Assembly: GCA_018056685.1 (NCBI GenBank)
Contig: JAGPFC010000003.1
Span: forward strand, 1 to 64,000
Direction of reading: 5' to 3'
Length of the DNA stretch: 64,000 nt
Source of the DNA: Smithella sp.
GTDB lineage: Bacteria; Desulfobacterota; Syntrophia; Syntrophales; Smithellaceae
Made by a program: the position numbers and the translations under genes. Each line of letters begins with the position of its first letter. Within the stretch, counting starts at the first letter, position 1. The notes beneath the pieces are model-generated. The model was not told the origin of the DNA and did no database searches. It was given only the letters and a program-made list of their open reading frames with translations. This document shows positions 27,859 to 37,006 of the stretch, one piece after another.

Positions 27859-29127
27859 TTGGTTTGGAATGTTGATATTGTCGTTTTAGTCATGCTTTTT
27901 ATATTATCCGGTTTTTTTTCGTCCGCGGAGGCTGCTCTGCTTTCACTCAGAGACCTGCATCTGCATCGGATGAAACAGGATAACTATCCTTTTTTTGACA
28001 ATGTCGTTAAGTTGCTGGGAAATCAGCGACGGCTGCTGATTACAATAGTGACCAGCAACGAAGTCGTCAATGTCAGCATTTCCATCCTGGCGGCTTCCTA
28101 TTTCATCGGGCTTCTGGGCGTCAATGGACAATGGGTTTCTATAATTTTCACAACGGTTGTCCTGCTGTTTGTCGGAGAGGCGATTCCCAAAACATTTGGC
28201 GTCACCTATCCGATGCAGATTTCTTCTTTTGTTTCTCTTCCACTGACAGCGATTTCGCGTCTGGAGTACCCGATAGTTGCCTCTTTGGAAAAAATATCCG
28301 GATTTTTCCTGAATCGTTACGGTACAAATAAAGCCGAAGAATCAGAAGTCCTGATGGAGGATGAATTTAAAACGCTTGTTGACGTCGGAAGCCTGGAAGG
28401 TGTTTTGGATGAATCACAAAAAGAACTGATTAATAAAATATTTGAGTTGGGGGACAGGCCGGTAACGGACATCATGATTCCCCGCGTGGATATGTTTTGC
28501 CTGCCGTTGAATATGCCGGTTGGGGAAATGCTGCAATTCATCGCTGCGGCAAGGCAGGAGCGCATACCCATCTACAGGGAAGATCGGGACGACATTGTCG
28601 GCATTTTATTTGCCCGTGATTTGCTCAACAATGTCTGGCGAGGCAGAACGCAAAACAGTATTCAAAATCTGCTGGTAAAGCCATATTTTATTCCTGAACA
28701 AAAAACGGTTCATGGACTTTTGCATGATTTTCAGAAATATTTCATGCAGATTGCCGTTGTGGTTGACGAATACGGTGGCGTTTCGGGAATGATTACGCTG
28801 GAGCATATCCTGGAGCATCTTTTTGAAGACACTGAAGGTACTGATGAAGCTTGTAGCGAAGGCTGTGAGAAAATTGATGAACAGACGATCATCGTTCCGG
28901 GGAACATGCCGGTTGAACAGTGCAATAAACTTCTCGAAGCTGAATTGCCGGAGGAAGAATTCGACACCATAGGTGGATTTGTTCTGCATCTGTTCGGGAA
29001 AATGCCGGAAAAGGGAGAAAAAGTGCGCTCGGATGGATATGCCTTTTGCGTTATTGATGTTGGTAAGACAAGAATACTGCGAGTTAAAATAACCCGAGAA
29101 CTTCCTGAGGAGTCGGAAGAACAATGA
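27859..29127 (+). CDS. CNNM-type transmembrane protein with CBS pair and CorC domain (first of two)
   Basis: Family thought to export or regulate Mg2+/Co2+. Four transmembrane helices of the CNNM (DUF21) domain include FFSSAEAALLSL and TSNEVVNVSISIL near the start. Two CBS domains follow (DIMIPRVDMFCLP, then VVVDEYGGVSGMITLEHIL), and a CorC_HlyC domain ends it (FDTIGGFVLHLFG). Start is a TTG at 27859 with GAGGTG 8 bases upstream. Length 422 aa. It overlaps its paralogue downstream by 4 bases. Confidence 0.88.
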   Translation: MVWNVDIVVLVMLFILSGFFSSAEAALLSLRDLHLHRMKQDNYPFFDNVVKLLGNQRRLLITIVTSNEVVNVSISILAASYFIGLLGVNGQWVSIIFTTVVLLFVGEAIPKTFGVTYPMQISSFVSLPLTAISRLEYPIVASLEKISGFFLNRYGTNKAEESEVLMEDEFKTLVDVGSLEGVLDESQKELINKIFELGDRPVTDIMIPRVDMFCLPLNMPVGEMLQFIAAARQERIPIYREDRDDIVGILFARDLLNNVWRGRTQNSIQNLLVKPYFIPEQKTVHGLLHDFQKYFMQIAVVVDEYGGVSGMITLEHILEHLFEDTEGTDEACSEGCEKIDEQTIIVPGNMPVEQCNKLLEAELPEEEFDTIGGFVLHLFGKMPEKGEKVRSDGYAFCVIDVGKTRILRVKITRELPEESEEQ

Positions 29128-30404
29128 GTTTTTATTTCATCATCGCGGCCATATTACTTTGTGTCATGCTGGAGATGCTGTATTCCGGCGGCGAAGTGGC
29201 CTTGTTTGCTTCCGATATCAATAAATTGAAAAACCGCGCGCATCAAGGTTCCAAAGCCGCCGAGAAAGCGGTTGAATTAAAAGAGAAGCCGGAATGGTTT
29301 ATTTCCACGGCGCTGGTCGGAACCAATCTGGCGATTATCATCGCGTCAACTCTGGCGACAGGTCTTTTAATATCCTTTTACGGGGGTGATCGGGGCGAAA
29401 AAATTGCTTTTCTTGTTACGATCCCGACGCTTTTTTTAATGATTATCGCCCGCAGTGTATTTCTTTATTACGCGGAAACTATGGCGGTGAGAGTGGCCTG
29501 GTTTATTCGTTTTTCCTCGATGCTCTTTTATCCTGTCGCTTTTGTTATCGCGGCTGTATCCAGGGGCACCGTTCATCTTTCTTCTGACCGCAAAGCAGGT
29601 GAAACGTCTCATATTACCAAGGAAGGACTCAAATACATTCTGGGCGAAAAAACGAAAGGCGGCGATATCCTGACCCGGGAAAAAGAAATGGTCAGCCGTG
29701 TGTTTGATTTTTCCGAACTGACGGCTGTTAAAATCATGGTGCCCATTTCCGCGCTGACATCACTTCCTGCCTCCATGAAAATTTCAGAAGCCGTGGGTGT
29801 TGTGGCTGATAAGAAATATATGCGCATTCCCGTGTACGAAAATACGGTTTACAATATTGTCGGTATTCTTCATTACTTCGATCTTTTGGAAATGCTGCTC
29901 AAAGACAAGCAGAAAGGAGAGAGCGTGGGCGAAGCGACCGTCGCTTCCTGTATGCGCAAGGATGTTTTTTATGTGCCGGAAACAAAAAAAGTCAGTGAAC
30001 TGCTGGTGGCGATGCAGAAAAAAGACGAGCAGATGGCGGTGGTGGTGGATGAATACGGCGGAGCCACCGGTGTTGTGACGATTGAAGACATCGGAGAAGA
30101 AATCGTCGGAACGATTGACGAGTATGTGGCGGGAGAAAAACTATACAGACAAATCGTTCCCGGCCGTTACCTGGTTTCCGGAAGGCTGGAGATGGGCACG
30201 TTGCGGCAATTAATAAAAATAAATCTTCCCGAAGGCAACTATGAAACCGTCGGCGGTTTTCTGATGCAGCAGATGGGCCGGATTCCCAAACCTAAAGAAA
30301 GGTATCAGTATGGCGATGTTACGTTCATCATCGAAAACGCCGACCAGAAATCAATTAAGGAAGTGATGGTGAATGCGCCATACATTCAGGAAATGAATAA
30401 ATAA
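29124..30404 (+). CDS. CNNM-type transmembrane protein with CBS pair and CorC domain (second of two)
   Basis: Paralogue of the preceding protein with the same architecture: four membrane helices beginning MLYSGGEVALFASD, CBS domains with IMVPISALTSLP and VVVDEYGGATGVVTIEDI, and the C-terminal CorC domain ETVGGFLMQQMG. 426 aa. The ATGA overlap makes co-translation likely, and the two may form a heteromer, as paired CNNM genes do in many bacteria. The pair leads into the pyrophosphorylase gene 19 bases later. Confidence 0.87.
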   Translation: MSFYFIIAAILLCVMLEMLYSGGEVALFASDINKLKNRAHQGSKAAEKAVELKEKPEWFISTALVGTNLAIIIASTLATGLLISFYGGDRGEKIAFLVTIPTLFLMIIARSVFLYYAETMAVRVAWFIRFSSMLFYPVAFVIAAVSRGTVHLSSDRKAGETSHITKEGLKYILGEKTKGGDILTREKEMVSRVFDFSELTAVKIMVPISALTSLPASMKISEAVGVVADKKYMRIPVYENTVYNIVGILHYFDLLEMLLKDKQKGESVGEATVASCMRKDVFYVPETKKVSELLVAMQKKDEQMAVVVDEYGGATGVVTIEDIGEEIVGTIDEYVAGEKLYRQIVPGRYLVSGRLEMGTLRQLIKINLPEGNYETVGGFLMQQMGRIPKPKERYQYGDVTFIIENADQKSIKEVMVNAPYIQEMNK

Positions 30405-30423
30405 TGAAGGGAAACTTGGCATA

Positions 30424-31161
30424 GTGATCGAAAAGAGATTTTGTACATTGATATTGGCGGCGGGGAAGGGTACCCGAATGAAATCGGATTTGGCGAAAGT
30501 CCTGCATGTTTTGAACGGCAAGCCCCTGCTGCATTATTCGATAGAAGCGGCAAAGAAAGCCGGTGCGGAAAAGATTGTGGCGGTGATCGGTCATCAGGCG
30601 GACATCGTGCGCAAAGTGTTTGCAGGCAGTGGTTGTGTTTTTGTCGAACAGAATCCGCAGTTGGGTACAGGTCATGCTGTTTTGCAGGCGAAAGATGTAT
30701 TGGCTGATTACAAAGGTCTTACCGTCATTCTTTGCGGGGATGTGCCGCTTTTAAAGGCTTCTACGATTAAATCGTTGATTGATAACCATCTTGCAAACAG
30801 TGCAGTGGTTTCCGTTCTGACAACGGTTCCGCCTCCGCCTCATGCCTACGGCCGCATTGTCAAGGATGACAAGGGCAATGTGTTGAAAATAGTCGAGCAT
30901 AAGGACGCCACGGAAGAAGAGAAGAAAATCGGGGAAATTAACACGGGCATTTACTGCGTGGATACAAAATTCCTTTTTGAAGCATTGGGAAAAGTTACCA
31001 ATCATAATCAGCAGGGCGAATATTATCTGACGGATATTGTCGAGATAGCCGTCCGTGAAGGGAAAAAGGTCAAGTCTTTTATCGCTGACGATTACGTTGA
31101 GGTGATGGGAATCAACACAGTGGAAGAACTTTCCCGCGCGGAAAAACATCTGCTCGCATGA
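30424..31161 (+). CDS. UDP-GlcNAc pyrophosphorylase-like protein (GlmU N-terminal domain only)
   Basis: 245 aa with only a nucleotidyltransferase domain: LILAAGKGTRMKSDLAKVLH, GTGHAVLQAKD, LCGDVPLL and EINTGIYCVD match GlmU N-domains. The left-handed beta-helix acetyltransferase domain of GlmU is missing, and the protein ends cleanly after the pyrophosphorylase fold. It begins at GTG and overlaps dus by 4 bases. Either another protein supplies the acetyl step or this is a specialised pyrophosphorylase; a sugar other than GlcNAc-1-P cannot be excluded. Confidence 0.85.
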   Translation: MIEKRFCTLILAAGKGTRMKSDLAKVLHVLNGKPLLHYSIEAAKKAGAEKIVAVIGHQADIVRKVFAGSGCVFVEQNPQLGTGHAVLQAKDVLADYKGLTVILCGDVPLLKASTIKSLIDNHLANSAVVSVLTTVPPPPHAYGRIVKDDKGNVLKIVEHKDATEEEKKIGEINTGIYCVDTKFLFEALGKVTNHNQQGEYYLTDIVEIAVREGKKVKSFIADDYVEVMGINTVEELSRAEKHLLA

Positions 31162-32138
31162 TGGATATCATTCAAACATCCGCCAAACAAGGAGCACTGC
31201 TTGCTCCACTGGCGGGGATTTCCAATCTGCCTTTCCGATTGCTGGCGCGACAGCAGGGCTGCCCGTTGGCCTACACGGAAATGATCAGTTCCAACGGCCT
31301 AATCCGCAAAACGGCCAAAACCTATGAATATCTGAAAACCAGCCCTGAAGACCGCCCGCTGGGTGCACAGATTTTCGGTGCCGACCCCCAAATTATGGCT
31401 GAAGCCGCTCGCATTGTTGCGGATCACGGTGTCGATTTGATTGATATCAATATGGGCTGCCCGGTGAAAAAGGTGATCAAGGCCGGTGCCGGAGCCATTT
31501 TAATGAAAGATCCGGAACTTTCCGCCCGGATAATTGAAGTAGTGAAAAAAGCCGTTAAAATTCCGGTTAGTGTAAAGATTCGTTCCGGTTGGAATCGCTC
31601 TTCAATCAATGCTGTGCAAATCGCAAAAATGGCTGAGGATTCGGGGGCGGACGCGATAACCGTTCACGCCCGAACAGCCGATCAGGGTTACAGCGGACAC
31701 GCTGACTGGAAAATCATCGCCGCTGTTAAAAAAGCCGTTAAGATTCCAGTAATTGGCAACGGCGATATCCGGCAGCCCCGGGACGCCATCAGAATGCTTT
31801 CCGAAACTGACTGTGACGCCGTGATGGTGGGGAGAGGCGCTTTGGGCAATCCATGGATATTCAAAGGCATTTCTCAGTTATTGAGTGGTCAGGACATAAA
31901 CTATCTGCCGACTCTCACACAACGGCGGGAAATGATCGAAAATCACTGGAAAATGGAAATGGGACTCCTGGGCGCAAGTTTGGCCGGAAAAAGCTTTCGT
32001 AAGCATCTTCTCTGGTACACTAAGGGGTTAGAAAATTCGCATCAGTTCAGAGAACTGGCTGGTAAGCTAAAAAACGAGGAAAGCATGCTGCATAAGTTAA
32101 GTGAATATTTTCGGTCGCTGGAAGAGTCCAAAAATTAA
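31158..32138 (+). CDS. dusB: tRNA-dihydrouridine synthase (DusB-like)
   Basis: Flavoenzyme that reduces uridines in tRNA. FMN-binding ALLAPLAGISNLPFRLLAR opens the TIM barrel. The motif DINMGCPVKKVIKAGAGAI carries the catalytic cysteine (GCP), and ITVHARTADQGYSG and VMVGRGALGNPWIF follow. Length 326 aa. It is coupled to the preceding gene through ATGATG with a 4-base overlap. Confidence 0.92.
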   Translation: MMDIIQTSAKQGALLAPLAGISNLPFRLLARQQGCPLAYTEMISSNGLIRKTAKTYEYLKTSPEDRPLGAQIFGADPQIMAEAARIVADHGVDLIDINMGCPVKKVIKAGAGAILMKDPELSARIIEVVKKAVKIPVSVKIRSGWNRSSINAVQIAKMAEDSGADAITVHARTADQGYSGHADWKIIAAVKKAVKIPVIGNGDIRQPRDAIRMLSETDCDAVMVGRGALGNPWIFKGISQLLSGQDINYLPTLTQRREMIENHWKMEMGLLGASLAGKSFRKHLLWYTKGLENSHQFRELAGKLKNEESMLHKLSEYFRSLEESKN

Positions 32139-32147
32139 AATAAGGCC

Positions 32148-32176
32148 TTGACATTGCGCCCATAAATTGGCATAAA
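32148..32176 (+). promoter_or_regulatory. Sigma-70-type promoter upstream of zapB/zapA
   Basis: TTGACA (32148-32153) with a 17-base spacer to CATAAA (32171-32176). It lies 50 bases before the zapB-like start codon. The -10 box is weak, so the assignment is tentative. Confidence 0.45.
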
Positions 32177-32225
32177 ATAAAGCAAAAGAAGCTTTAAAAA
32201 CTAAATTATTTTTCATAAAGGAAGG

Positions 32226-32468
32226 ATGAATTTTACTGTGGAACTGGAAAAATTTGCTAAACTGGAAGAAAAAATTAAAGTGATCGTTGATGAAAAAGTT
32301 TCTTTAAAAAAACAAATTCAAACATTGGAGGAAACGTTAAAAAATAAAGAGGCGGAATTACAAGGATTAAAAGATAAAGTTAAGGTATTGGATGAGGAAA
32401 GGAACAGCGTACGCACAAGGGTGGATACATTGCTTGATTTGATGTCAGATGTGGATGTGGCAAAATAA
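32226..32468 (+). CDS. zapB: ZapB-like coiled-coil protein
   Basis: 80 aa, a single coiled coil with regular heptads (LEKFAKLEEKIKVIVDEK, LEETLKNKEAELQGLKDK) and a short C-terminal tail. The gene immediately precedes zapA, the usual arrangement in deltaproteobacteria, and ZapB bridges ZapA-bound FtsZ rings. Coiled coils are compositionally alike, so the name rests mainly on length and position. An AAGGA site precedes the ATG. Confidence 0.7.
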   Translation: MNFTVELEKFAKLEEKIKVIVDEKVSLKKQIQTLEETLKNKEAELQGLKDKVKVLDEERNSVRTRVDTLLDLMSDVDVAK

Positions 32469-32486
32469 GCTTCCAGGGCGTGTGTT

Positions 32487-32765
32487 TTGAAAAACAGTTA
32501 TAATATAACGATATTAGGCCAGGAACTTTCTGTGATAAGTGATTCGGAAGATGAACAGGTGGCCGAGGTTGTTCAGTATTTAAACAAAAAAGTGGATGAA
32601 ATTTTACACTCCGGCAACGGTCTTAAAACATTGAACGTTGCCATCCTGGCGGCTTTAAACATTTCAGAGGAATTGTTGAAATTAAGAGGAGTTAACAAGG
32701 AGCTCTGCGATCAACTCGAAAACAGAGCTGAAAAATTAATTCAACTGATTGAGGAAGCAAGTTAG
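32487..32765 (+). CDS. zapA: Cell division protein ZapA
   Basis: Binds and bundles FtsZ. The 92-aa product has the ZapA beta-beta-alpha head (NITILGQELSVISDSEDEQ), the YLNKKVDEI segment and a long C-terminal coiled coil (AALNISEELLKLRG). It starts with TTG at 32487, 18 bases after zapB. It is followed 15 bases later by the 6S RNA gene, a position conserved in many proteobacteria. Confidence 0.87.
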   Translation: MKNSYNITILGQELSVISDSEDEQVAEVVQYLNKKVDEILHSGNGLKTLNVAILAALNISEELLKLRGVNKELCDQLENRAEKLIQLIEEAS

Positions 32766-32779
32766 CGACTTTTTTAATT

Positions 32780-32973
32780 AGCCCCTGCGATGTGCGTGAT
32801 TAACATTTGTTTTTGAGCCAACATTTTTGACCTTGGGACCTTATCCTTGATTGCGGTGTGCATGTCCGCATTTTCCTGAGCTGGTCGGGAAGCAGAAAGC
32901 CTGAAGCAACCAATACCGGTACCCACCTTGTAAAAAGGTTCAAAAAGGTGATTAACACGGCATAGGCGGGGGT
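32780..32973 (+). ncRNA. ssrS: 6S RNA (ssrS)
   Basis: 6S RNA binds sigma-70 RNA polymerase and mimics an open promoter. The gene follows zapA directly, as in many proteobacteria. The ends can pair to close the long stem: GCCCC near 32781 with GGGGG near 32967-32972, and GTGCGTG with CACGGCAT nearer the loop. The 3' arm contains CCACCTTG...AAGGTTCAAAAAGGTG, resembling the conserved 3' region of E. coli 6S RNA. A central open region separates inner hairpins (for example GCGGTGTGCATGTCCGC). Ends are approximate; a T-rich tract follows. Confidence 0.75.
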
Positions 32974-33274
32974 CTTTCTTACGTTTCTCACCAAATATTT
33001 TCTGCCTTAAAAATAACAAAAGATATTTGTCCCACTTAGCTTCGCACGTGGGATAATTCGCTCTAAGATTTTCCGTCGCACTACGTTTCGGAAAATCAAG
33101 GCTCATTAAAACTTGGGTCTCATTAAAAATTCTCGCGTCACGCTTTCTTTAATCAGGATGCCAGCCGCGAGGTTTAAATATAGCTCATCCGGGATTTTTT
33201 CCATGTCCTGCCCGTCATCGTGAACGGTCGGCCGGTGGATGTTCCGGAAGGGCACAAAGGAGGTAACATCATTT
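32974..33274. other. Region between 6S RNA and rny
   Basis: About 300 bases. Contains a two-hairpin repeat at 33031-33097 and, at the right end, the rny ribosome site AAAGGAGG. Between 33106 and 33205 a short minus-strand frame exists but is not convincing. No promoter with two good boxes was found. Confidence 0.5.
33031..33097. repeat. Two-hairpin intergenic repeat, copy A
   Basis: First hairpin CCCAC (33031-33035) with GTGGG (33048-33052). Then ATAATTCGCTCTAA, then the second hairpin GATTTTCCG (33067-33075) with CGGAAAATC (33089-33097). The same order and the words GCACGTGGGATAATTC and CACTACGTTTC recur at 63001-63064 just before hgcA. This indicates a dispersed palindromic element of this genome. 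Confidence 0.65.
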
Positions 33275-34840
33275 ATGTATGCAGGTTTTTTACCAGTGCT
33301 GATCATAGTTGTCGCAGTCGTTGTGGGGATTATTATCGGTTTTATTATGAAACAATCTCTGGCTGCCAAAGATCTGAGATCGTCAAAGAATTTAATGGCG
33401 AGAATGGCGGAGGAGGCCAAAAAAGAAGCGGAAACCATTAAAAAAGAAGCTGTTCTTCAGGCAAAGGAAAATTTGCTGAAGATGAAAGCTGAATTTGATG
33501 CCGAAGCAAAAGAAAGAAGAAACGAAATCGAGGCGCGGGAAAAACGTATCCGGACCAAAGAGGAAAATCTGGATAAAAAAACAGACGCGCTGGCACAAAA
33601 AGAATCTTCGATGGAAGCCCGTGAAAAATCATTAACGTCCAAAGAAGCATCACTTGAAGAAAAAAGGCGCAAGTTGGATGCCTCGCTTCAGGAACAGCAG
33701 GAAAAACTGGAGAAGATAGCCGGGATTTCTTCCGAAGAAGCGAAGCAATTACTGATTCAATCTATGGAGGCGGAGGCTAAACAAGATGCCGCGGCGCTTG
33801 TCCGCAAAATCGAGGATGAAGCCAAATTAACCGCCGATAGAAAATCACAGGAAATTATCGCCTACGCGATTCAGAGATATGCCGGAGACGTGGTGGCGGA
33901 AAAAACGGTTTCCGCGGTCAATCTGCCCAGTGAGGAAATGAAAGGGCGCATTATCGGCCGTGAAGGAAGAAACATCAGGGCGATTGAAGCGGCCACGGGG
34001 ATCGATTTGATTATTGATGATACGCCGGAAGCGGTTGTTTTATCAAGTTTTGATCCGGTGCGCAGAGAAGTGGCCAGAATATCGTTGGAGCGTTTGATTC
34101 AGGATGGCCGTATTCATCCCGGTCGCATTGAGGATATCGTCAAAAAGGTCAGAACGGAAGTCGAACAGATCATCAGAGAAACAGGAGAGAAGGCGTCCTT
34201 TGACGTCGGCGTTCATGATATTCATCCTGAAATCATCAATCTGCTGGGCTCTCTCAAATACCGTACCAGCTATTCGCAAAACGTTTTGCAGCATTCTATT
34301 GACGTCGCTTATCTGACGGGTATTATGGCTTCGGAACTCAAATATAATGTGAGGGAAGCCAAACGCGCCGGTTTGCTCCACGATATCGGTAAGGCCATCG
34401 ACCATAAAGTGGAAGGAACGCACGCCGCCATCGGCGCTGATTACGCCAAACGTTTCGGCGAGAATCCCCGCATTGTCCAGGCGATAGCAACCCATCATGA
34501 TGACGGACGCAACAACACGCTGCTGGGCGTTCTGGTCCAGGCGGCAGATACCCTTTCCGCAGCCAGACCAGGCGCGCGTCGTGAGATGCTGGAAACTTAC
34601 GTCAAGCGTCTGGAGGGGCTGGAAAAAATCGCCAACTCCTTTTCCGGTGTTGATAAGTGTTTTGCCATTCAGGCGGGACGTGAAATCCGCATTCTGGTGG
34701 AAAATGAAAAGATATCCGAAAATGACGCCACCATGCTGTGCAAGGATATCGTCAAGAAAATCGAAACTGAACTGACTTATCCCGGCCAGATCAAAGTGAC
34801 CGTTATCCGGGAAACGCGAGTTTCCGATTTTGCGAAATAA
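33275..34840 (+). CDS. rny: Ribonuclease Y
   Basis: Membrane-anchored endoribonuclease that starts mRNA decay. The N-terminal helix ([19 protein letters not shown]) is followed by a long charged coiled coil (about 40-180). A KH domain with [17 protein letters not shown] follows, then an HD domain with [12 protein letters not shown] carrying the metal ligands. The ATG at 33275 is chosen because AAAGGAGG is about 12 bases upstream and the protein then begins just before the membrane helix; the frame is open to 33239. 521 aa. Confidence 0.95.
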   Translation: MYAGFLPVLIIVVAVVVGIIIGFIMKQSLAAKDLRSSKNLMARMAEEAKKEAETIKKEAVLQAKENLLKMKAEFDAEAKERRNEIEAREKRIRTKEENLDKKTDALAQKESSMEAREKSLTSKEASLEEKRRKLDASLQEQQEKLEKIAGISSEEAKQLLIQSMEAEAKQDAAALVRKIEDEAKLTADRKSQEIIAYAIQRYAGDVVAEKTVSAVNLPSEEMKGRIIGREGRNIRAIEAATGIDLIIDDTPEAVVLSSFDPVRREVARISLERLIQDGRIHPGRIEDIVKKVRTEVEQIIRETGEKASFDVGVHDIHPEIINLLGSLKYRTSYSQNVLQHSIDVAYLTGIMASELKYNVREAKRAGLLHDIGKAIDHKVEGTHAAIGADYAKRFGENPRIVQAIATHHDDGRNNTLLGVLVQAADTLSAARPGARREMLETYVKRLEGLEKIANSFSGVDKCFAIQAGREIRILVENEKISENDATMLCKDIVKKIETELTYPGQIKVTVIRETRVSDFAK

Positions 34841-34871
34841 TCGCGTTTGAGCTGCGAAAGGATAAGGTTCA

Positions 34872-35660
34872 ATGAAAATATTATTTATTGGCGATATTAT
34901 TGGCAGTCCTGGAAGAATGGCGCTTCGGGAACTGCTGCCTGACTTTATTTCCAGGAAAAAAATTGATTTCGTCATTGCCAATTGTGAAAACAGCGCTGCC
35001 GGCTTTGGCGTGACGCAAAAAGTTGTCGATGAACTGTATCAGTACAGGATTGATGTGTTGACATCCGGCAATCATATCTGGAACAAAAGAGAAGTTCTGG
35101 ATTTTATCGGAAACTATAAGACGCTCTTAAGACCGGCCAATTATCCTTCGACCACGCCGGGAACGGGTTCTGTTCTGGTACCGCTGCAAACTGGTGAATG
35201 CATCGGTGTGCTCAATTTAGCCGGGCGGATTTTCATGCAGCCGATTGATTGCCCTTTTGTTACGGCCAAAAATGAAATTGACAAGCTAAGGGAAAAAACA
35301 AAAATTATTATCGTGGATATGCACGCGGAAGCGACGTCCGAGAAAAAGGCATTGGGCTGGTATCTGGACGGGGAGGTCTCCGCTGTCCTCGGAACACACA
35401 CCCATGTGCAGACGGCTGACGAAGAAATTCTGCCGCAGGGAACGGCGTACATCAGTGACGTGGGCATGACGGGGCCGTTTGATTCTGTCATCGGCATCAT
35501 GAAAGAAGCCATCATCGAAAGATTTTTAACCCAGATGCCCAATAAGTTTGATCTGGCGAAAAACGATATCCGGATGCAGGGTGTCATCTTGGATATTGAC
35601 GCCGACACCGGCAAGGCGAAAGCCATTGACAGAATCAGTGTTAAATTGAAAGACTCATAA
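34872..35660 (+). CDS. YmdB-family metallophosphoesterase
   Basis: 262 aa of the TIGR00282 family, which includes YmdB of Bacillus, a cyclic-nucleotide phosphodiesterase. Metal-binding motifs are visible: GDIIGSPG at the start, ANCENSAAGFG, SGNHIWNKRE, DMHAEATSEK and GTHTHVQTADE. The rny-ymdB order is widely conserved, which supports the call. The upstream gap is 31 bases, so it is probably in the rny transcript. Confidence 0.9.
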   Translation: MKILFIGDIIGSPGRMALRELLPDFISRKKIDFVIANCENSAAGFGVTQKVVDELYQYRIDVLTSGNHIWNKREVLDFIGNYKTLLRPANYPSTTPGTGSVLVPLQTGECIGVLNLAGRIFMQPIDCPFVTAKNEIDKLREKTKIIIVDMHAEATSEKKALGWYLDGEVSAVLGTHTHVQTADEEILPQGTAYISDVGMTGPFDSVIGIMKEAIIERFLTQMPNKFDLAKNDIRMQGVILDIDADTGKAKAIDRISVKLKDS

Positions 35661-35672
35661 AGGTATGTTCGG

Positions 35673-36959
35673 ATGAAAAGCGCATATGACATTCTCAAGG
35701 AAAGAGGTTTTATTGAACAGGTTACCGATGAATCGTTGATTCAGGAACTCTTCGCGAAAGGACCGGTCACCTGTTACACCGGTTTCGATCCCACGGCAAC
35801 GAGTCTGCATATCGGCTCTCTTGTCCCCATCATGGCGCTGGCGCATATGCAGAAAAGCGGCAACAAACCCATCGCGCTGGTTGGCGGCGGCACAGGACTG
35901 ATCGGCGACCCCAGCGGCAAAACGGAAATGCGTCAGGTGCTCACCCGGGAGCAGATCGATTACAACGCGCAGTGTCTGGGCAGACAGCTTTCCCAGTATC
36001 TTGATTTTTCCGACGGCAGGGCTCTTCTGCTGAACAACGCCGACTGGCTGACCAAAATCAATTACATTGAATTTCTGAGAGATATCGGCAGGCATTTCAG
36101 CGTCAACCGGATGCTGGCGGCGGAAAGCTATAAAATCAGAATGGAGAAGGGGCTGAACTTCATCGAATTCAATTATATGATTCTCCAGGGCTATGATTTT
36201 CTATATCTGTTTCAGCATCACGGCTGTGTCTTGCAAATGGGCGGTAATGACCAGTGGGGCAATATGCTGGCTGGCACGGAGCTGATTCGCAAAATCGAAG
36301 CCAAGGACGCCCACGCCGTCACGTTCCCGCTCATTACCACATCGCTTGGTCAGAAGATGGGTAAAACCGAAAAAGGAACCATCTGGCTGGATGGCAGTCT
36401 GACCAAACCATATGAATATTATCAGTACTGGGTCAACTGCGATGATGCCGATCTGGAAAGATTTCTCAGGTTCTTTACCTTTCTGCCGCTGGAGGAAATC
36501 GGCATGGTCCAAAAATTATCCGACGCGCAATTGAACATGGCCAAGGCTGTTCTCGCTTTTGAGGCCACAAAAATCACGCATGGTGAAAAAGCCGCCGTTG
36601 AAGCTTGGCGCGCGTCCATGGAGGCTTTTCATTCCCGCCCGGTGGACGCGGCGTTGTTCCCGTCCAGCACCATTCCGCGCGAAGCGGTATCCAGCGACAC
36701 GTCCGCCATTCCCCGCCATAAAATTTCCCGTAAAGATCTGGCATCCGGCGTCCAGATTTGCGCGACCTGCGCCAAAGCAGGTTTGACCCAATCCATTTCT
36801 GAAACAAAACGTCTCATCGAGCAGGGCGGAATTTACATCAATGACCGGCAGGTCAAATCGATTGATGAAAAATTAACGATAGTGGATTTCGGTGAAAGTA
36901 AGGAAGTGCGCGTGAGAAAAGGGAAGAAGAAGTATCTGATTATAGAAGTTCAAGACTGA
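35673..36959 (+). CDS. tyrS: Tyrosyl-tRNA synthetase
   Basis: Class I synthetase of the TyrRS type. The HIGH-like motif is in DPTATSLHIGSLVP and the KMSKS-like motif is KMGKTEKG. The tyrosine-binding YMILQGYDFLYL and GGNDQWGNM segments are present, with an S4 RNA-binding domain at the C-terminus (ETKRLIEQGGIYINDRQV). 428 aa, normal. It starts 12 bases after the ymdB-like gene. Confidence 0.96.
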   Translation: MKSAYDILKERGFIEQVTDESLIQELFAKGPVTCYTGFDPTATSLHIGSLVPIMALAHMQKSGNKPIALVGGGTGLIGDPSGKTEMRQVLTREQIDYNAQCLGRQLSQYLDFSDGRALLLNNADWLTKINYIEFLRDIGRHFSVNRMLAAESYKIRMEKGLNFIEFNYMILQGYDFLYLFQHHGCVLQMGGNDQWGNMLAGTELIRKIEAKDAHAVTFPLITTSLGQKMGKTEKGTIWLDGSLTKPYEYYQYWVNCDDADLERFLRFFTFLPLEEIGMVQKLSDAQLNMAKAVLAFEATKITHGEKAAVEAWRASMEAFHSRPVDAALFPSSTIPREAVSSDTSAIPRHKISRKDLASGVQICATCAKAGLTQSISETKRLIEQGGIYINDRQVKSIDEKLTIVDFGESKEVRVRKGKKKYLIIEVQD

Positions 36960-37006
36960 TATTTTAGCGTTCCAATTTTTACGTGACATGGTTTTATTTT
37001 TCCAAA

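Noticed and set aside
33106-33205. A 32-codon minus-strand frame reading MEKIPDELYLNLAAG at its start
   Set aside because: Protein-like in appearance but short, with only a weak ribosome site and no known relative. It might be a remnant of a gene tail, but support is too thin.
34043-34981. A 312-residue minus-strand frame across rny and the next gene
   Set aside because: Antisense to two well-supported genes. No signature, and codon pattern follows the plus-strand genes.
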